The notes under the pieces: generated by a model | What the model saw: the letters and a program-made list of their open reading frames with translations, nothing else | Told to the model about the DNA's origin: nothing | Database searches by the model: none | Origin: CAZOZZ01 sp965247425 | GTDB taxonomy: Bacteria; Acidobacteriota; Terriglobia; 20CM-2-55-15 | Direction of reading: 5' to 3' | Length of the DNA: 64,000 bases | Assembly (NCBI GenBank): GCA_965247425.1 | Contig: OZ252023.1 | Span: forward strand, 1,860,001-1,924,000 | Part shown: in pieces, positions 1 to 9,054 of the stretch | How the letters are laid out: the number at the start of each line of letters is the position of its first letter | Position numbering within the stretch: position 1 is the first letter of the stretch | Program-made: the position numbers and the translations under genes

Positions 1-61
1 TATGCGGGTGAGACGCTGCATACACAATCTTGCATAGTGGGTGACTTGCAAGGGAGGTCAG

Positions 62-2944
62 ATGAAATTGGGTAGGGGAAATCTTTTTGCAGTCCTCGTT
101 CTTGTCGTGGTGTTGGCCGTACCGGCGTTCCCTCAGGGAGCGACGAACGGAACGATCACGGGAAGAGCCGAGGACATCTCCGGGGCGTTGATCCCAGGAG
201 TGGAAGTGACGGTATCCAGCTCGGTCATGATTCAGGGCTCGCGAACCGCCATTACAAATGAGACGGGCAGCTTTCGCTTCACGCAGCTGCCAGGCGGTGA
301 CTATACGGTCAGCTTCTCGCTTCCGGGTTTTGCGACCTTGAACATCGAGGGCGTCACCGTGCGGGTCGGCGCCACGGCGACGGTCAACGGAGCGATGGAA
401 GTCGCGACGGTGGCTGAAACGATCACGGTAACCAGCCAGGAGCCGACGATCGATCTGGAGCAGGCGACTGTGGCTGTCAACTTCAGCGACAAGGAATTTG
501 AAGACGTTCCTTACAGTCGGAGTTTGCGCGGGCTCATGATGATGATCCCGGGCGTTTTCGCCACGCGTTTTGACGTCGGCGGATCTTCTTTCGGGACCGG
601 GTCTTCGTCGGGTGGTCAGGCGTTCGGCAAGAGCGGCGACGCACAGGTGGTCATCGACGGGATGGTCTGGGACCAGCACTACGAAGACTTCGGTTCGTTC
701 GACGAAGTCCAGGTGACGACGGCGGCCAAGAGTGCCGAGCAGTCGAACCCGGGTACGAGCCTGAGTTTCGTGATCAAGGGTGGAAGCAACGAATTCCACG
801 GCGAGGCGTCGGCCGACTGGTCCGACTCCAGCTTCGTGTCGAAGAACGTCGACCAGGATCTGCTCGACCGGGGCTTCAGCCCAGGTTCGAACTCCTTCAC
901 ACGATACAACGACTTCTTCGGAAACATCGGCGGGCCGATCATCAGGGATCGGGCGTGGTTCATGTTCTCCCATCGGGATGGCTACGGCGGGCGGTTGATC
1001 CCCGGGTTCGTAGACGACCGGAACGGAGCGGACCCGCAAACCGGTCCGGCGGCAACGTTCTGGACGAAGTTGAAAGATCCGACCTTGAAGCTGAACTTCC
1101 AGTTGACCGACAGCCTGTCGTACGAAACGATGGTGCAGTTTGGACGGAAGTGGCAGGCGTACCGGACCGGCTCGCGGACGGTGCCGTTGACGGCGACGCA
1201 GAACCAGGACTCCTGGTCTCTGGTCGGCCCGACGTTCAAGTTTGCCTACATCATCAGCCCGACGATGACGCTGGACTGGAGCGCGAACCGCGGTGGTTAC
1301 TGGTGGCCGTCGATTCCCTACACGGAAGACGTTCGGATTACAGACCGGAACTCGGGTGAAACCCGGGGCGGATACTTCCACTCGGTGCGCCGTCCGGTGC
1401 GCTGGCAGTGGGGTACGAACTTCAGTTTGTTCGCCAACCTCGGCAACACTTCGCACGAGTTGAAAACTGGTTACCAGGGCACCTGGGGTTACCAGACGGT
1501 CACGGACCAGATCGGTTACCAGGGCCACACCGAGTACCGGTACCGGTCGACGGACGCGGAAGAAGCGGCTGGAAACTTCTTCTCGAACCCGAATTCGGCT
1601 CGCATTCAGGACACGCCGACGTTCGTGAAGAACGGTGAGAGCTACGACAACATGTACATCCAGGACAAGATTACGATCAACCGCAACTTGACGATCAATC
1701 TGGGTATGCGGTGGGATCGGTACACGTCCTGGGTGCCGGAGCAGGGGAACAACGGTTCGGGCACGTTCGCGACGGAGAACCTGTACCCGGCGCGTGGACC
1801 CGGCGACTTTCCAGTCTACAACAGCATCGTGCCGCGGTTGTCGATGGTCTACGACATTACGGGCGAAGGCCGCGTGGCGTTAAAGGCCAGCTATGGCCGT
1901 TACGCCGGCTCCGACTCGGGAACCGGTATTCTCCCGGGAGCGACGGCTGGAACCATCAACCCGGCGTCGACGACCCGGTGGACCTATGCCTGGGACGGCT
2001 CGATTCCGTACTTCCCGAATAAAGGTCCGGATGGGCTCTTCGGAACGTCCGACGATCCTGATTTGCAGTCGGTGAGCGGCGGCGGTGGCGTGATCACCGA
2101 GACGCTGGCAGCCGACCTGAAGGCTCCGAAGACGGATGAGTTCACCTTAGGCATCGACTTCGGAATCAGCCGCGATTACACCTTCCGAATCAACGCGGTC
2201 CGGAAGATCGACTTCAACAACCAGAAGACGATCGATCCGAAACTGCCGTTCTCAGCGTACACGGGGTACGCAGAGGGTAATGATCCAGGTCCGGACAACA
2301 TCGTCGGGACTGCTGACGACCAGGTCGTCAGTGTCTGGTCGGTGCCGCGGGACAATCCGAACTTCGGGACGGACTTCGAGCACAGGATCAATACGATCGG
2401 CAAGGAAGGAGAGGACGTCTACACCGGCTACGAGTTCACGTTCAACAAGCAGTTCTCCGACGGCTGGTCGTTCATGGTCTCCTACACAAATTCCCTGAGG
2501 AAGCTGCGGGACAACGATGCGATCACACCGAACGAACTGCTCTATGAAAACTCACAGAATTTCAGTGAGTGGAACGGCGCGCTGAAGATGAACGGCATCT
2601 ACGAGTTGCCGTTTGGCCTTCAGTTCTCGACGTCGCTTCTGGGTCAGAACGAAAACTACTACAATCGTGAGATCCGGATTCGGAATGCCTTGCGCGACAA
2701 CATCACGATCGACATCGAACGTCAGATCGGCCGTCTGCCCTGGGTGAACATCTGGGACAACCGGCTTTCGAAGACGTTCGAGCTCACCGATCGGCAGTCG
2801 GTCGAAGCCACCTTCGATCTGTTTAACACGATGAACTCGAACAACGTGCTCGGTGTCCGGGAGCGCGTGGGTTCCCGGTTCCTGGAGCCGAGTTCAATCC
2901 TGTCGCCCCGCATTTTCCGCCTGGGGGTGCGGTATCGGTTCTAA
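62..2944 (+). CDS. TonB-dependent receptor with N-terminal carboxypeptidase regulatory-like domain
   Basis: This 960-residue outer-membrane protein would import a bulky ligand (siderophore, glycan or peptide fragment; substrate not predictable) using TonB energy. The start ATG at 62 is chosen because AGGGAGG lies just upstream and a signal peptide follows at once (residues about 1-25, hydrophobic LFAVLVLVVVLAVPAF). An in-frame upstream start at 41 would spoil the signal. Residues about 28-110 form the CarboxypepD-regulatory-like beta domain (TGRAEDISGALIPGVEV), followed by a plug region and a long beta-barrel rich in Tyr, Trp, Gly and Asn that ends in an aromatic residue (GVRYRF). Length and architecture match the Oar-like receptors abundant in Acidobacteriota. 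It stands alone, with a strong terminator immediately downstream. No SusD-like partner is present. Confidence 0.93.
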   Translation: MKLGRGNLFAVLVLVVVLAVPAFPQGATNGTITGRAEDISGALIPGVEVTVSSSVMIQGSRTAITNETGSFRFTQLPGGDYTVSFSLPGFATLNIEGVTVRVGATATVNGAMEVATVAETITVTSQEPTIDLEQATVAVNFSDKEFEDVPYSRSLRGLMMMIPGVFATRFDVGGSSFGTGSSSGGQAFGKSGDAQVVIDGMVWDQHYEDFGSFDEVQVTTAAKSAEQSNPGTSLSFVIKGGSNEFHGEASADWSDSSFVSKNVDQDLLDRGFSPGSNSFTRYNDFFGNIGGPIIRDRAWFMFSHRDGYGGRLIPGFVDDRNGADPQTGPAATFWTKLKDPTLKLNFQLTDSLSYETMVQFGRKWQAYRTGSRTVPLTATQNQDSWSLVGPTFKFAYIISPTMTLDWSANRGGYWWPSIPYTEDVRITDRNSGETRGGYFHSVRRPVRWQWGTNFSLFANLGNTSHELKTGYQGTWGYQTVTDQIGYQGHTEYRYRSTDAEEAAGNFFSNPNSARIQDTPTFVKNGESYDNMYIQDKITINRNLTINLGMRWDRYTSWVPEQGNNGSGTFATENLYPARGPGDFPVYNSIVPRLSMVYDITGEGRVALKASYGRYAGSDSGTGILPGATAGTINPASTTRWTYAWDGSIPYFPNKGPDGLFGTSDDPDLQSVSGGGGVITETLAADLKAPKTDEFTLGIDFGISRDYTFRINAVRKIDFNNQKTIDPKLPFSAYTGYAEGNDPGPDNIVGTADDQVVSVWSVPRDNPNFGTDFEHRINTIGKEGEDVYTGYEFTFNKQFSDGWSFMVSYTNSLRKLRDNDAITPNELLYENSQNFSEWNGALKMNGIYELPFGLQFSTSLLGQNENYYNREIRIRNALRDNITIDIERQIGRLPWVNIWDNRLSKTFELTDRQSVEATFDLFNTMNSNNVLGVRERVGSRFLEPSSILSPRIFRLGVRYRF

Positions 2945-2987
2945 CCTGACAAGCAATCGGAGCGGGTGAAAGCCCGCGATGACCCTC

Positions 2988-3018
2988 AAAAGGGCGGCCC
3001 CCGAGGCCGCCCTTTTTT
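2988..3018 (+). terminator. Rho-independent terminator of the TonB-receptor gene
   Basis: An 8-bp perfect GC stem (GGGCGGCC at 2992-2999 with GGCCGCCC at 3005-3012) has a 5-base loop, is preceded by an A tract and followed by six T residues. It lies 44 bases after the receptor stop codon. Confidence 0.9.
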
Positions 3019-3020
3019 CA

Positions 3021-3531
3021 TCCCACCGAAACCCCCAGGACCGCGTGTCGGGCCGCGGCCGTCCCTGGCCGCCCGCCGGTGACTCAACCACGCCACCCAA
3101 GCACTTCTCCCTGCCCTCCTGCGACAATCGAATAGTCCAGACCACAGACCTCACGAATTTCCACACAAGCCGTACAACCGCCATAATATCAAGTATATAC
3201 AAAGTGTAGTCGCTCCGGATTTCCATATTTATTCTGTGAAATATCGTATTGGGAAGGCTTCAAGTTTGCTAAGCGGCACATTCTCTTAAGCGATCCGATT
3301 TGGTACAGGAAGTGCCACCTCTAAAGCACTGAACACCACCAGATAGACCATCGGTGGGTTGCTCAAAGCGTTTATTCAGATGGATGGGGTCCCGATATGA
3401 TGGGAGAACAGGGACATGCAAATTTCCGTCGTCACTCCGAGGGACCTCAAGCGCCTCGGAAGGGAGTTGGACCCGCTTCCCGGGACGATCGCTATCCCCG
3501 TCACGCCGCTCGGCTCCTGGGCTGCCAGCCC
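3021..3531. other. Intergenic region, no gene recognised
   Basis: About 510 bases between the receptor terminator and the convergent TVP38 gene. It is AT-richer than its surroundings around 3175-3300. The short reading frames that start here run antisense through the TVP38 gene and lack recognisable domains. I see no RNA gene. Confidence 0.6.
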
Positions 3532-4203
3532 TTACATCCGGGATAACCCGACGTCGTCGCCCGCCACCGGCGGGTCCGCCTCGCCATCGGATTCCTCAGT
3601 GATTGCTTCCAGGGCTTGTCGCGCCATACGTGTGAGAAAAACAGCGATGGCTACGGTTGCGACCAGACCTGCCCAGTACATGATGCTTTCACCGGTAGAG
3701 ACCTCTCGCTGGCCTGACAACAACTGGGCGATGGAGTAGCCGACCGAACCGATGTAGGCATACATCGCCGTTGCGGGAAACATGCCGATGATCGAGGCCA
3801 GAACGTAGTCTCGAAGCCGGACGCGGGTCAACCCGAGGGAGTAGTTGAGGAAGACGAACGGAATCAAGGGCGAGAGCCGGAGCAGCATCATCAGCTTGAA
3901 CCCCGATCGCTCAACAGCCAGGTTCATGTTGTGAAGGAAGGGGTGTTTCTGTATGCGCCGTTCTATCCGGTGTCGGAACACCGATCGCGACAGGGCGAAC
4001 GCGGCTGTTGCCGCAATCACGCTAGCCGGTGAAGCCAGGGCAAGCCCATACACCGGGCCGTACAAGAAGCCGGCGATCAACGTGAGTGCTGCTCCCGGGA
4101 GGAGGGCGACGGTCGTTGCGACATACAGAAGCGTGAATAGAATCGGGCCGATCCAACCGAGGTTTCGGATCGTTTCAACCGCGAGGATGATCCATTCATT
4201 CAT
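3532..4203 (-). CDS. TVP38/TMEM64 (SNARE-associated, DedA-like) membrane protein
   Basis: This 223-residue integral membrane protein has several hydrophobic segments, a central conserved stretch with the family look (FLYGPVYGLALASPASVIAA, then RLSPLIPFVFLNYSLGL near residues 108-126) and a charged C-terminal tail. TVP38/DedA-type proteins are linked to lipid scrambling or small-molecule transport; the bacterial substrate is generally unknown. The start codon lies 22 bases after the stop of the upstream radical-SAM/arsenite-methyltransferase gene on the same strand, so the two are probably co-transcribed. By inference, a membrane step linked to arsenical products or membrane protection is possible. 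Family assignment is firm; the specific role is not. Confidence 0.85.
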   Translation of the reverse strand: MNEWIILAVETIRNLGWIGPILFTLLYVATTVALLPGAALTLIAGFLYGPVYGLALASPASVIAATAAFALSRSVFRHRIERRIQKHPFLHNMNLAVERSGFKLMMLLRLSPLIPFVFLNYSLGLTRVRLRDYVLASIIGMFPATAMYAYIGSVGYSIAQLLSGQREVSTGESIMYWAGLVATVAIAVFLTRMARQALEAITEESDGEADPPVAGDDVGLSRM

Positions 4204-4225
4204 TAGGACGGCGTCCCTGGAGTTT

Positions 4226-6679
4226 CTAGCAGCACTGTCCCGTTTCGCCGCAAGCGACTTCCGCCAGCGACGCGTCTCCTGCCGGTTTCAGGACCAGGAA
4301 CGAACCGGCGTAAGGTGGCTGGCTGAGCTTTGCGGCCGTGTCCGTGCAGATCCCAACGGGTTCGTTGCGCGGGAACAAGTGGCCCTCTTCATCAACAACG
4401 GCTTTGTGCGGTCCCAGGTAGACGGCGCGCTGTCCTTCAAAATTACAGACGCCGTTCTTGCCGAACTTGAAGCCGCGGATGATGAGCGAATAAAAGCGAT
4501 GTCCTTCGATCTCTTTCCAGAACGATTTTTCTACAAGCGACAGTCCGTAGAAGCCGACCTGCTCGAGCGTCGCAAAATACTCGTTTTCTGTCAGGGCGCC
4601 TGAAACACATTCGCCCCAGAGCCTCGGGTTCGCCTTCATGCGCTGGGGAATTTCCGATTCCGAGACCGTGTCCGAGATGATCGCCCGGCCGTGGTTCTTG
4701 AGAACCCGCCACATTTCGGAGAGAACCCTGCGCTTGTCCGGAGAAAGGTTGATGACGCAGTTGGAGGTCACGATGTCGGCGACGCCGTCGTCGAGGGGAA
4801 GTTGTTCGAGGTATCCGCGCCGGAATTCGACGACGTCGTATCCGAGGGATTCGGCCACCACAGGCCTGTTGCGTTCGGCCCGTTCCACCATCTCCGGCGT
4901 CATGTCGACGCCGATGACTCTCCCGTTCGGACCCACCCGCCGAGCCGCGATGAAGCAATCGATACCGCCGCCCGAACCGAGATCGACGTATGTTTCGCCG
5001 CTCTCCACGCCCGCGAAACGGATCGGACTACCGCACCCATAGGACACTTCGACGACCTCCCTGGGCAGGGCCTCGAGATCCTCCCTGTCGTATGCCGTCG
5101 GGCAACACAAGGCCTCCTGAGGTTCGACCGCGGCCTCGGCGTAAAATTGTCGAACCTTCTCGCGGGATCGTTCCAGGTCGACCGACAGGACACAGGTTGA
5201 TCGGGATACGGCGATTTCGAAACCGCCGGCCTCGACTGTCTCCATTTCCGACAGCGACTCGCCCATTGCCGCGACGACGGTCGGCGAGTCGTATCCGGAG
5301 CGGCCTTGATGGGCTTTGTTCTCCGAGGCTATCTGTTCGATGGCGCCCAGCAGCAACCACTCGTGAACCGGTGAGAACGGATCCTTCCCCAGCACGTTCC
5401 CGGAGTAAAAGAAGGAATGCTCGATGTCTCCACCACCACATATGTACTCCAGGTAGCATTGGCGGCAATCGTCCTTGTCGACCACGCTCGAGCGCCTGAG
5501 CGACTTAGCCTCACTCGATTCCTTCCAGATGTCGCCGAGAGACTGTTCGTCCACGTGTCCCATTCGGAGCTCGGGTACGCCGACAAGGGCGGCCGAGGGA
5601 TACACAGTGCCGTCTGCGTACACGCAAAAGCTACTCATACCCGCGACCGACAGATCCATCTTCACACCGCGTCTGCCCTGCACACGTTCCCGAGCCACTT
5701 CGTAGTTGTCCAGTTCCACGCCGCAGGATCTGGCGCTCCCGAGGTAGTCGTCGAGTGTCTCGATGATCTCGTCGGTGGAAGGGGACTGCATCTGCTCGTC
5801 GTCGATTGCACGTCCCTGTTTGTGATCCCACAACAGGTGATGACGCCGGACTCCGAGGTCGCTGAGGAATCTGGGGAACCGACCCAGCGCAGCGATGTTC
5901 GATCGGGTGACGACAGTCGAGACCGTTGGGTCAAATCCGGCTTCAAGAAGCTCACGGGTTCCTTCGAGCGTCCGTTCGAATCCGGATCCACGGATCGCAT
6001 TGTGCGTGGCGGCATCCGGGCCATCGATGCTGACCTGCAAGGTGAGGCGCCCACCCGATACATCTTTCAACCGTTCCAGCGTGTCCGGGCGGAAGAACAT
6101 GGCATTGGTGAGGATCACAAGTTCGCTGTCGCTACTGATAGCTTCGACAATGTCCAACAGGTCCGAGCGCAGAAATGGCTCCCCCCCGGTGATGTAGAAC
6201 TGTCGAACCCCGAGCTGCCTCGCTTCTTCCACGATGCCCACCCACCGCTCGGTTGAGAGTCCCTCGATTCCTTTCGGGGAGGAATCGACCAGGCAGTGTG
6301 CGCAACTGAGGTTGCAGCGGTTCGTGACGTGAAGCCACAGCTCTTCCGGGGCATGTTCCTTGATGAGCTCTCCCCTGCCGGGATAGTTCGGACGGTCAAA
6401 CGGCTCGGTACGAAGAAAGTCTGTGCGGAGAGCATGGTTCAGGAACGTGCTGACGTCCAACCACGCTTCTGCCCAGTCTTTGCCCGCGTGAGTTCGATAT
6501 TGACCTACAAGATCCGAAACGGTGCGGTGCCCGTCGACCCACCGTAGGATCTCGGCGCCGGATTCATCCGTGGCAATCCAGTTGGGGGCCTCGGGATCGA
6601 ACAACAGGCCGAACTTTCCACGTGTCCGCTCTTGATAGCGCGGTGGGGAGTGAAGGACGTGGTCGGGTAACGTCGTCAT
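4226..6679 (-). CDS. Radical SAM/SPASM protein fused to an ArsM-type arsenite methyltransferase
   Basis: An 817-residue two-enzyme fusion. The start at 6679 is set by AGGAGA about 9 bases upstream; an in-frame start 27 codons earlier lacks this. Residues 1-95 resemble a PqqD-like peptide-binding domain. Residues about 105-420 form a radical SAM domain with the CX3CX2C cluster motif C122/C126/C129 (RCNLSCAHC) and SPASM-type cysteines near C352, C405, C408 and C414. Residues about 515-735 form a SAM methyltransferase (motif I VDLGSGGG at 565-572) with the cysteine layout of ArsM: a CC pair at 525-526, YGCGSP (C549), SNCVINLS (C641) and GEC (C691). The last two match the As(III)-binding cysteines known from ArsM. 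A C-terminal extension ends GETGQCC. Expected chemistry is arsenite methylation, with a radical SAM step on the same or a linked arsenical or peptide. A TVP38-family gene follows 22 bases downstream. Confidence 0.88.
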   Translation of the reverse strand: MTTLPDHVLHSPPRYQERTRGKFGLLFDPEAPNWIATDESGAEILRWVDGHRTVSDLVGQYRTHAGKDWAEAWLDVSTFLNHALRTDFLRTEPFDRPNYPGRGELIKEHAPEELWLHVTNRCNLSCAHCLVDSSPKGIEGLSTERWVGIVEEARQLGVRQFYITGGEPFLRSDLLDIVEAISSDSELVILTNAMFFRPDTLERLKDVSGGRLTLQVSIDGPDAATHNAIRGSGFERTLEGTRELLEAGFDPTVSTVVTRSNIAALGRFPRFLSDLGVRRHHLLWDHKQGRAIDDEQMQSPSTDEIIETLDDYLGSARSCGVELDNYEVARERVQGRRGVKMDLSVAGMSSFCVYADGTVYPSAALVGVPELRMGHVDEQSLGDIWKESSEAKSLRRSSVVDKDDCRQCYLEYICGGGDIEHSFFYSGNVLGKDPFSPVHEWLLLGAIEQIASENKAHQGRSGYDSPTVVAAMGESLSEMETVEAGGFEIAVSRSTCVLSVDLERSREKVRQFYAEAAVEPQEALCCPTAYDREDLEALPREVVEVSYGCGSPIRFAGVESGETYVDLGSGGGIDCFIAARRVGPNGRVIGVDMTPEMVERAERNRPVVAESLGYDVVEFRRGYLEQLPLDDGVADIVTSNCVINLSPDKRRVLSEMWRVLKNHGRAIISDTVSESEIPQRMKANPRLWGECVSGALTENEYFATLEQVGFYGLSLVEKSFWKEIEGHRFYSLIIRGFKFGKNGVCNFEGQRAVYLGPHKAVVDEEGHLFPRNEPVGICTDTAAKLSQPPYAGSFLVLKPAGDASLAEVACGETGQCC

Positions 6680-6938
6680 CTGATCTTCTCCTGATTCCAA
6701 TCGGGGTCGAGTCCAATCGAACCATTGTAGATCGGATTCACCGACGGCATGGTAAGCCATGTCACGGTTGGGGGGAGGGAGTCCGAGGTCTGTACGCGGA
6801 TTACGCGGATTTGGAGTGTGCCAATCCGGAAGCTGCCCGCTGAAGGCTAACGGCTAATATATTCAACGAAAAATCGGGGAAACATGGACCGATTATACCG
6901 CTTTCGCAGTAGATCTCTTCTGCCGCCGAGGCTCCTAG

Positions 6939-8153
6939 CTATCCGCGGCCGCCTCGGCCGCGGCCTTGCCTCATTTCTTCCTGCGTGACAAACCCGTCGC
7001 TGTCGGCATCCAGTTGCTCAAACATTTGGGGCTGCCTCTGCCACTCTTCGCGGGAAATCTTGCCGTCACCGTCGGCGTCCATCTGGAGAAGGTTCGCACC
7101 GCGACCCCTTCCACGTCCGCCACCCAGTGCACGTCCCCGACCTACTCCACGGCCGCCCTGGCCGGCTTGCATTTCGTCGAGGGTGACGAAGTCGTCGCGG
7201 TTGGTGTCCATCGTGTCGAACATCTGGGCAGGGCCGGGGAATTCGGCTCGCGACAACTTGCCGTCACTATCGGTGTCCATGCCGCTGAATCGGGCCTGGG
7301 GGTCTTGACCGCGGCCCCGTCCGCCTCTGCCGCCGCGTCCGAACGAAGTCTGGACTTCGCTCGCCGTCAGGAAGCCGTCGCTATCGGTGTCGAATCGATC
7401 GAAGCCAGCGTCTTCGCCGGTCCATTCCTCGCGTGAAATTCTGCCGTCTTCGTCGGTGTCCAGTGCGCCCAGGGCTTGTCCGGATCCCTGTCCACGCGCC
7501 CCGCGGCCGCCCCGACCACGACCCAGTCCGCGCCTCTCGCCAGGCTGCTGTCCGTACTCGGTGATTTCACCGGCCAGGGCCATCTCCAGGGCGACCTTGG
7601 CATCTGGAACGTTGAACCCGGCAGGTCCGGGAAGTCCCTTGTATGCGACGTTGCCATCGGCACCGATGATGTAAATCCGGTCGGGAAAGGCCGAGTAGGC
7701 GTTCGCGACGCGATCGTCGATCTTGTCGAGGACTGTCGGCAGGGAAATCTTGAGCGCCGTCGTGCAGAGGTTCGCCGCTGCCTGGCGTTCGTCATCGGTG
7801 GTGGGTTGCTCGATCAGAACCCCATCCATGATGTTGGCCACGCCCAGATTGCCGTCGGTCGGGTGCGCCTCGCGGATGTAGACGAAGAGGAAATTGGCCT
7901 TTTCTTTCTGAGACTGGTACCAGTTTTCGATGTCACCGACATCGCGACGAAACGGGCCTCAGGTGTAGGACGCAAAAATAAGGGCGGTCGGCCGTCCCGT
8001 CAGGTTCGAGAGCGTGACGTTACTCTTCCCGTCTTTCGTGTTGAGCGTGAAGTCGGGAGGCGTATCCCCCGGGTTCGGCCCACCGAATCGTCTCTGGGCC
8101 TGAATCGGGCTGGCCACGGCAAGAACCAGCAGTGCTGTCGCGAGTGTTTTCAT
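6939..8153 (-). CDS. Secreted deiodinase-like selenoprotein with six EF-hand loops (UGA read as Sec65)
   Basis: One continuous 404-codon frame is interrupted only by TGA at 7959-7961 (codon 65). A signal peptide (residues 1-20, ends PIQAQ) leads into a thioredoxin-fold domain: PDFTL (33-37), LIFASYT-U-GPFRRDVG (58-72) and FLFVYIREAHPTDG (88-101). The SYTU-PFR and EAHxxDG motifs are hallmarks of iodothyronine-deiodinase-family proteins, where the residue after Thr is Sec. Residues about 232-393 carry six EF-hand calcium loops (for example DTDEDGRISREE at 232-243 and DADSDGFVTQEE at 382-393) separated by Gly/Arg-rich linkers. On the mRNA a 6-bp hairpin begins 15 bases after the UGA, in the bacterial SECIS position. 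Conventional gene calling would split this into a 64-residue secreted peptide and a 300-residue EF-hand protein. Role inferred: periplasmic calcium-responsive selenol redox enzyme. Iodine chemistry is not implied. Confidence 0.87.
7929..7961 (-). promoter_or_regulatory. Candidate bacterial SECIS element and UGA(Sec) codon
   Basis: Read on the minus strand, UGA (7961-7959) is followed after 15 bases by GAUGUC-GGU-GACAUC, a perfect 6-bp stem with a three-base loop beginning with G. The loop starts 21 bases after the UGA. These values fall within the published bacterial SECIS rule (apical loop 16-37 bases after UGA, 3-14 bases, G in its first two positions). The hairpin lies at 7929-7943. Confidence 0.8.
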
Positions 8154-8254
8154 GAAGTTGTCCCCTCTAAGACTTCAGACATTATAGTGGGGGAGAAGGT
8201 TTAAAGCGAGATGTACGCTTGCGGAACCGCGGAACCGCGGCGGACCGGCTAATT

Positions 8255-8425
8255 TCAGCCACCACCGCCGAGGAGGATGCCGCCAACCGCTCCCATCGCC
8301 GTTCCTGACGCAATGTCTCCCAGCAGAAAGCCAGCCAGAGCACCGATTGCCGCGTAAATCGCGATCGTTGCGACCCGGCTTCGCCGGGGCTTTATCTCGC
8401 AAGTCGTTTGTTCTTCTTCATGCAT
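8255..8425 (-). CDS. Small glycine-zipper membrane protein, 56 residues
   Basis: The frame encodes a polar, cysteine-containing N-terminus (MHEEEQTTCEIKPRRSR, residues 1-17). One or two hydrophobic segments follow (ATIAIYAAIGALAGFLLG, about 19-36, and GAVGGILLGGGG, about 45-56) with GxxxG-like spacing typical of glycine-zipper proteins. A GAGGG ribosome-binding site lies 8 bases before the ATG. It is transcribed divergently from the DUF427 gene and upstream of the deiodinase-like gene on the same strand. I do not recognise a named family; function is unknown. The membrane prediction and good RBS make it more likely real than not. Confidence 0.6.
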   Translation of the reverse strand: MHEEEQTTCEIKPRRSRVATIAIYAAIGALAGFLLGDIASGTAMGAVGGILLGGGG

Positions 8426-8479
8426 TCAAAAGGCCCTCGCATCTACGTCTATCAATGATAGCGAATCTTCCTCGATCCT

Positions 8480-8500
8480 GTCATGATCGAACATCATGAC
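8480..8500. promoter_or_regulatory. Perfect inverted repeat in the divergent intergenic region (candidate operator)
   Basis: GTCATGAT (8480-8487) and ATCATGAC (8493-8500) are perfect complements with a 5-base spacer. They lie between the divergent 56-residue membrane protein gene and the DUF427 gene. The size and placement suit a dimeric regulator. No T tract follows, so it is not a typical terminator. Confidence 0.4.
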
Positions 8501-8572
8501 CGATCTGTCAGTATGGTCGATCACAGTATGGATGGACTCGATCTGCGATGATTAAAGCATGGAGCGTTGCGT

Positions 8573-8854
8573 ATGAAAGCGATCTGGAACGACACGGTTC
8601 TGGCGGAGAGCGACGAGACTATCGTCGTCGAAGGCAGTCACTATTTTCCACCGACCTCGCTCCACAAGAGGCACTTCGAAACAAGCGAGACCCGCACCGT
8701 TTGTGAATGGAAGGGCGAGGCGAGTTACTATGACGTCGTAGCAAACGGCAAGTCAAACACCGATGCCGCCTGGTACTATCCCGAAACCAAGGAAGCCGCT
8801 GACAACATCCGGGGCTATGTCGCGTTCTGGCGCGGCGTAGAGGTCATCCCGTAA
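8573..8854 (+). CDS. DUF427 domain protein
   Basis: A 93-residue single-domain protein with the DUF427 pattern: MKAIWNDTVLAESDETIVVEGSHYFPP at the N-terminus, a Trp/Tyr-rich core (CEWKGEASYYDV), then AAWYYPETKEAADNIRGYVAFW. The ATG at 8573 is preceded by GGAG at -9; a TTG two codons upstream is less likely. DUF427 proteins are small beta-rich proteins with no settled biochemical function. It is transcribed alone, and an imperfect palindromic repeat of a dispersed family lies directly after its stop. Confidence 0.88.
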   Translation: MKAIWNDTVLAESDETIVVEGSHYFPPTSLHKRHFETSETRTVCEWKGEASYYDVVANGKSNTDAAWYYPETKEAADNIRGYVAFWRGVEVIP

Positions 8855-8880
8855 TCTTAAGTTCAACAAGAGATCGGATT

Positions 8881-8957
8881 TACCGCAGAGGCGCAGAGAA
8901 GAAAGGGCTGTTCTTAGAAAACTCCTTCTTCTCTGCGCCCCTGCGCCTCTGCGGTGA
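8881..8957. repeat. Dispersed imperfect palindrome (GCAGAGGCGCAGAG family), copy 1
   Basis: Left arm ACCGCAGAGGCGCAGAGAAG and right arm CTTCTCTGCGCC...GCCTCTGCGGT are inverted around a short centre. Related copies occur at 12558-12636, 18434-18536 and 32013-32122. All four are intergenic. Confidence 0.8.
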
Positions 8958-9036
8958 AAAAACATCCCCTCCGCGTTGAATTCCCCCGCTTTATTCCCGT
9001 CCTCCGACACGAAAAGGCTTGACTCTGAGGCACCCT

Positions 9037-9052
9037 ATGTAGAAATCTATAT
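9037..9052 (+). promoter_or_regulatory. Candidate PadR operator overlapping the padR-ADOP promoter
   Basis: ATGTAGAAATCTATAT contains TAGA-AA-TCTA with two further matched flanking bases, directly before the PadR start codon. TTGACT at about 9019-9024 could serve as the -35 element. A dyad overlapping the start region fits the autoregulation usual for PadR proteins. Confidence 0.5.
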
Positions 9053-9054
9053 TG

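Noticed and set aside
3416..3739. 107-codon plus-strand frame beginning MQISVVTPRDLKRL
   Set aside because: More than half overlaps the TVP38 gene antisense, no RBS quality signal or domain was found, and composition changes at the overlap.
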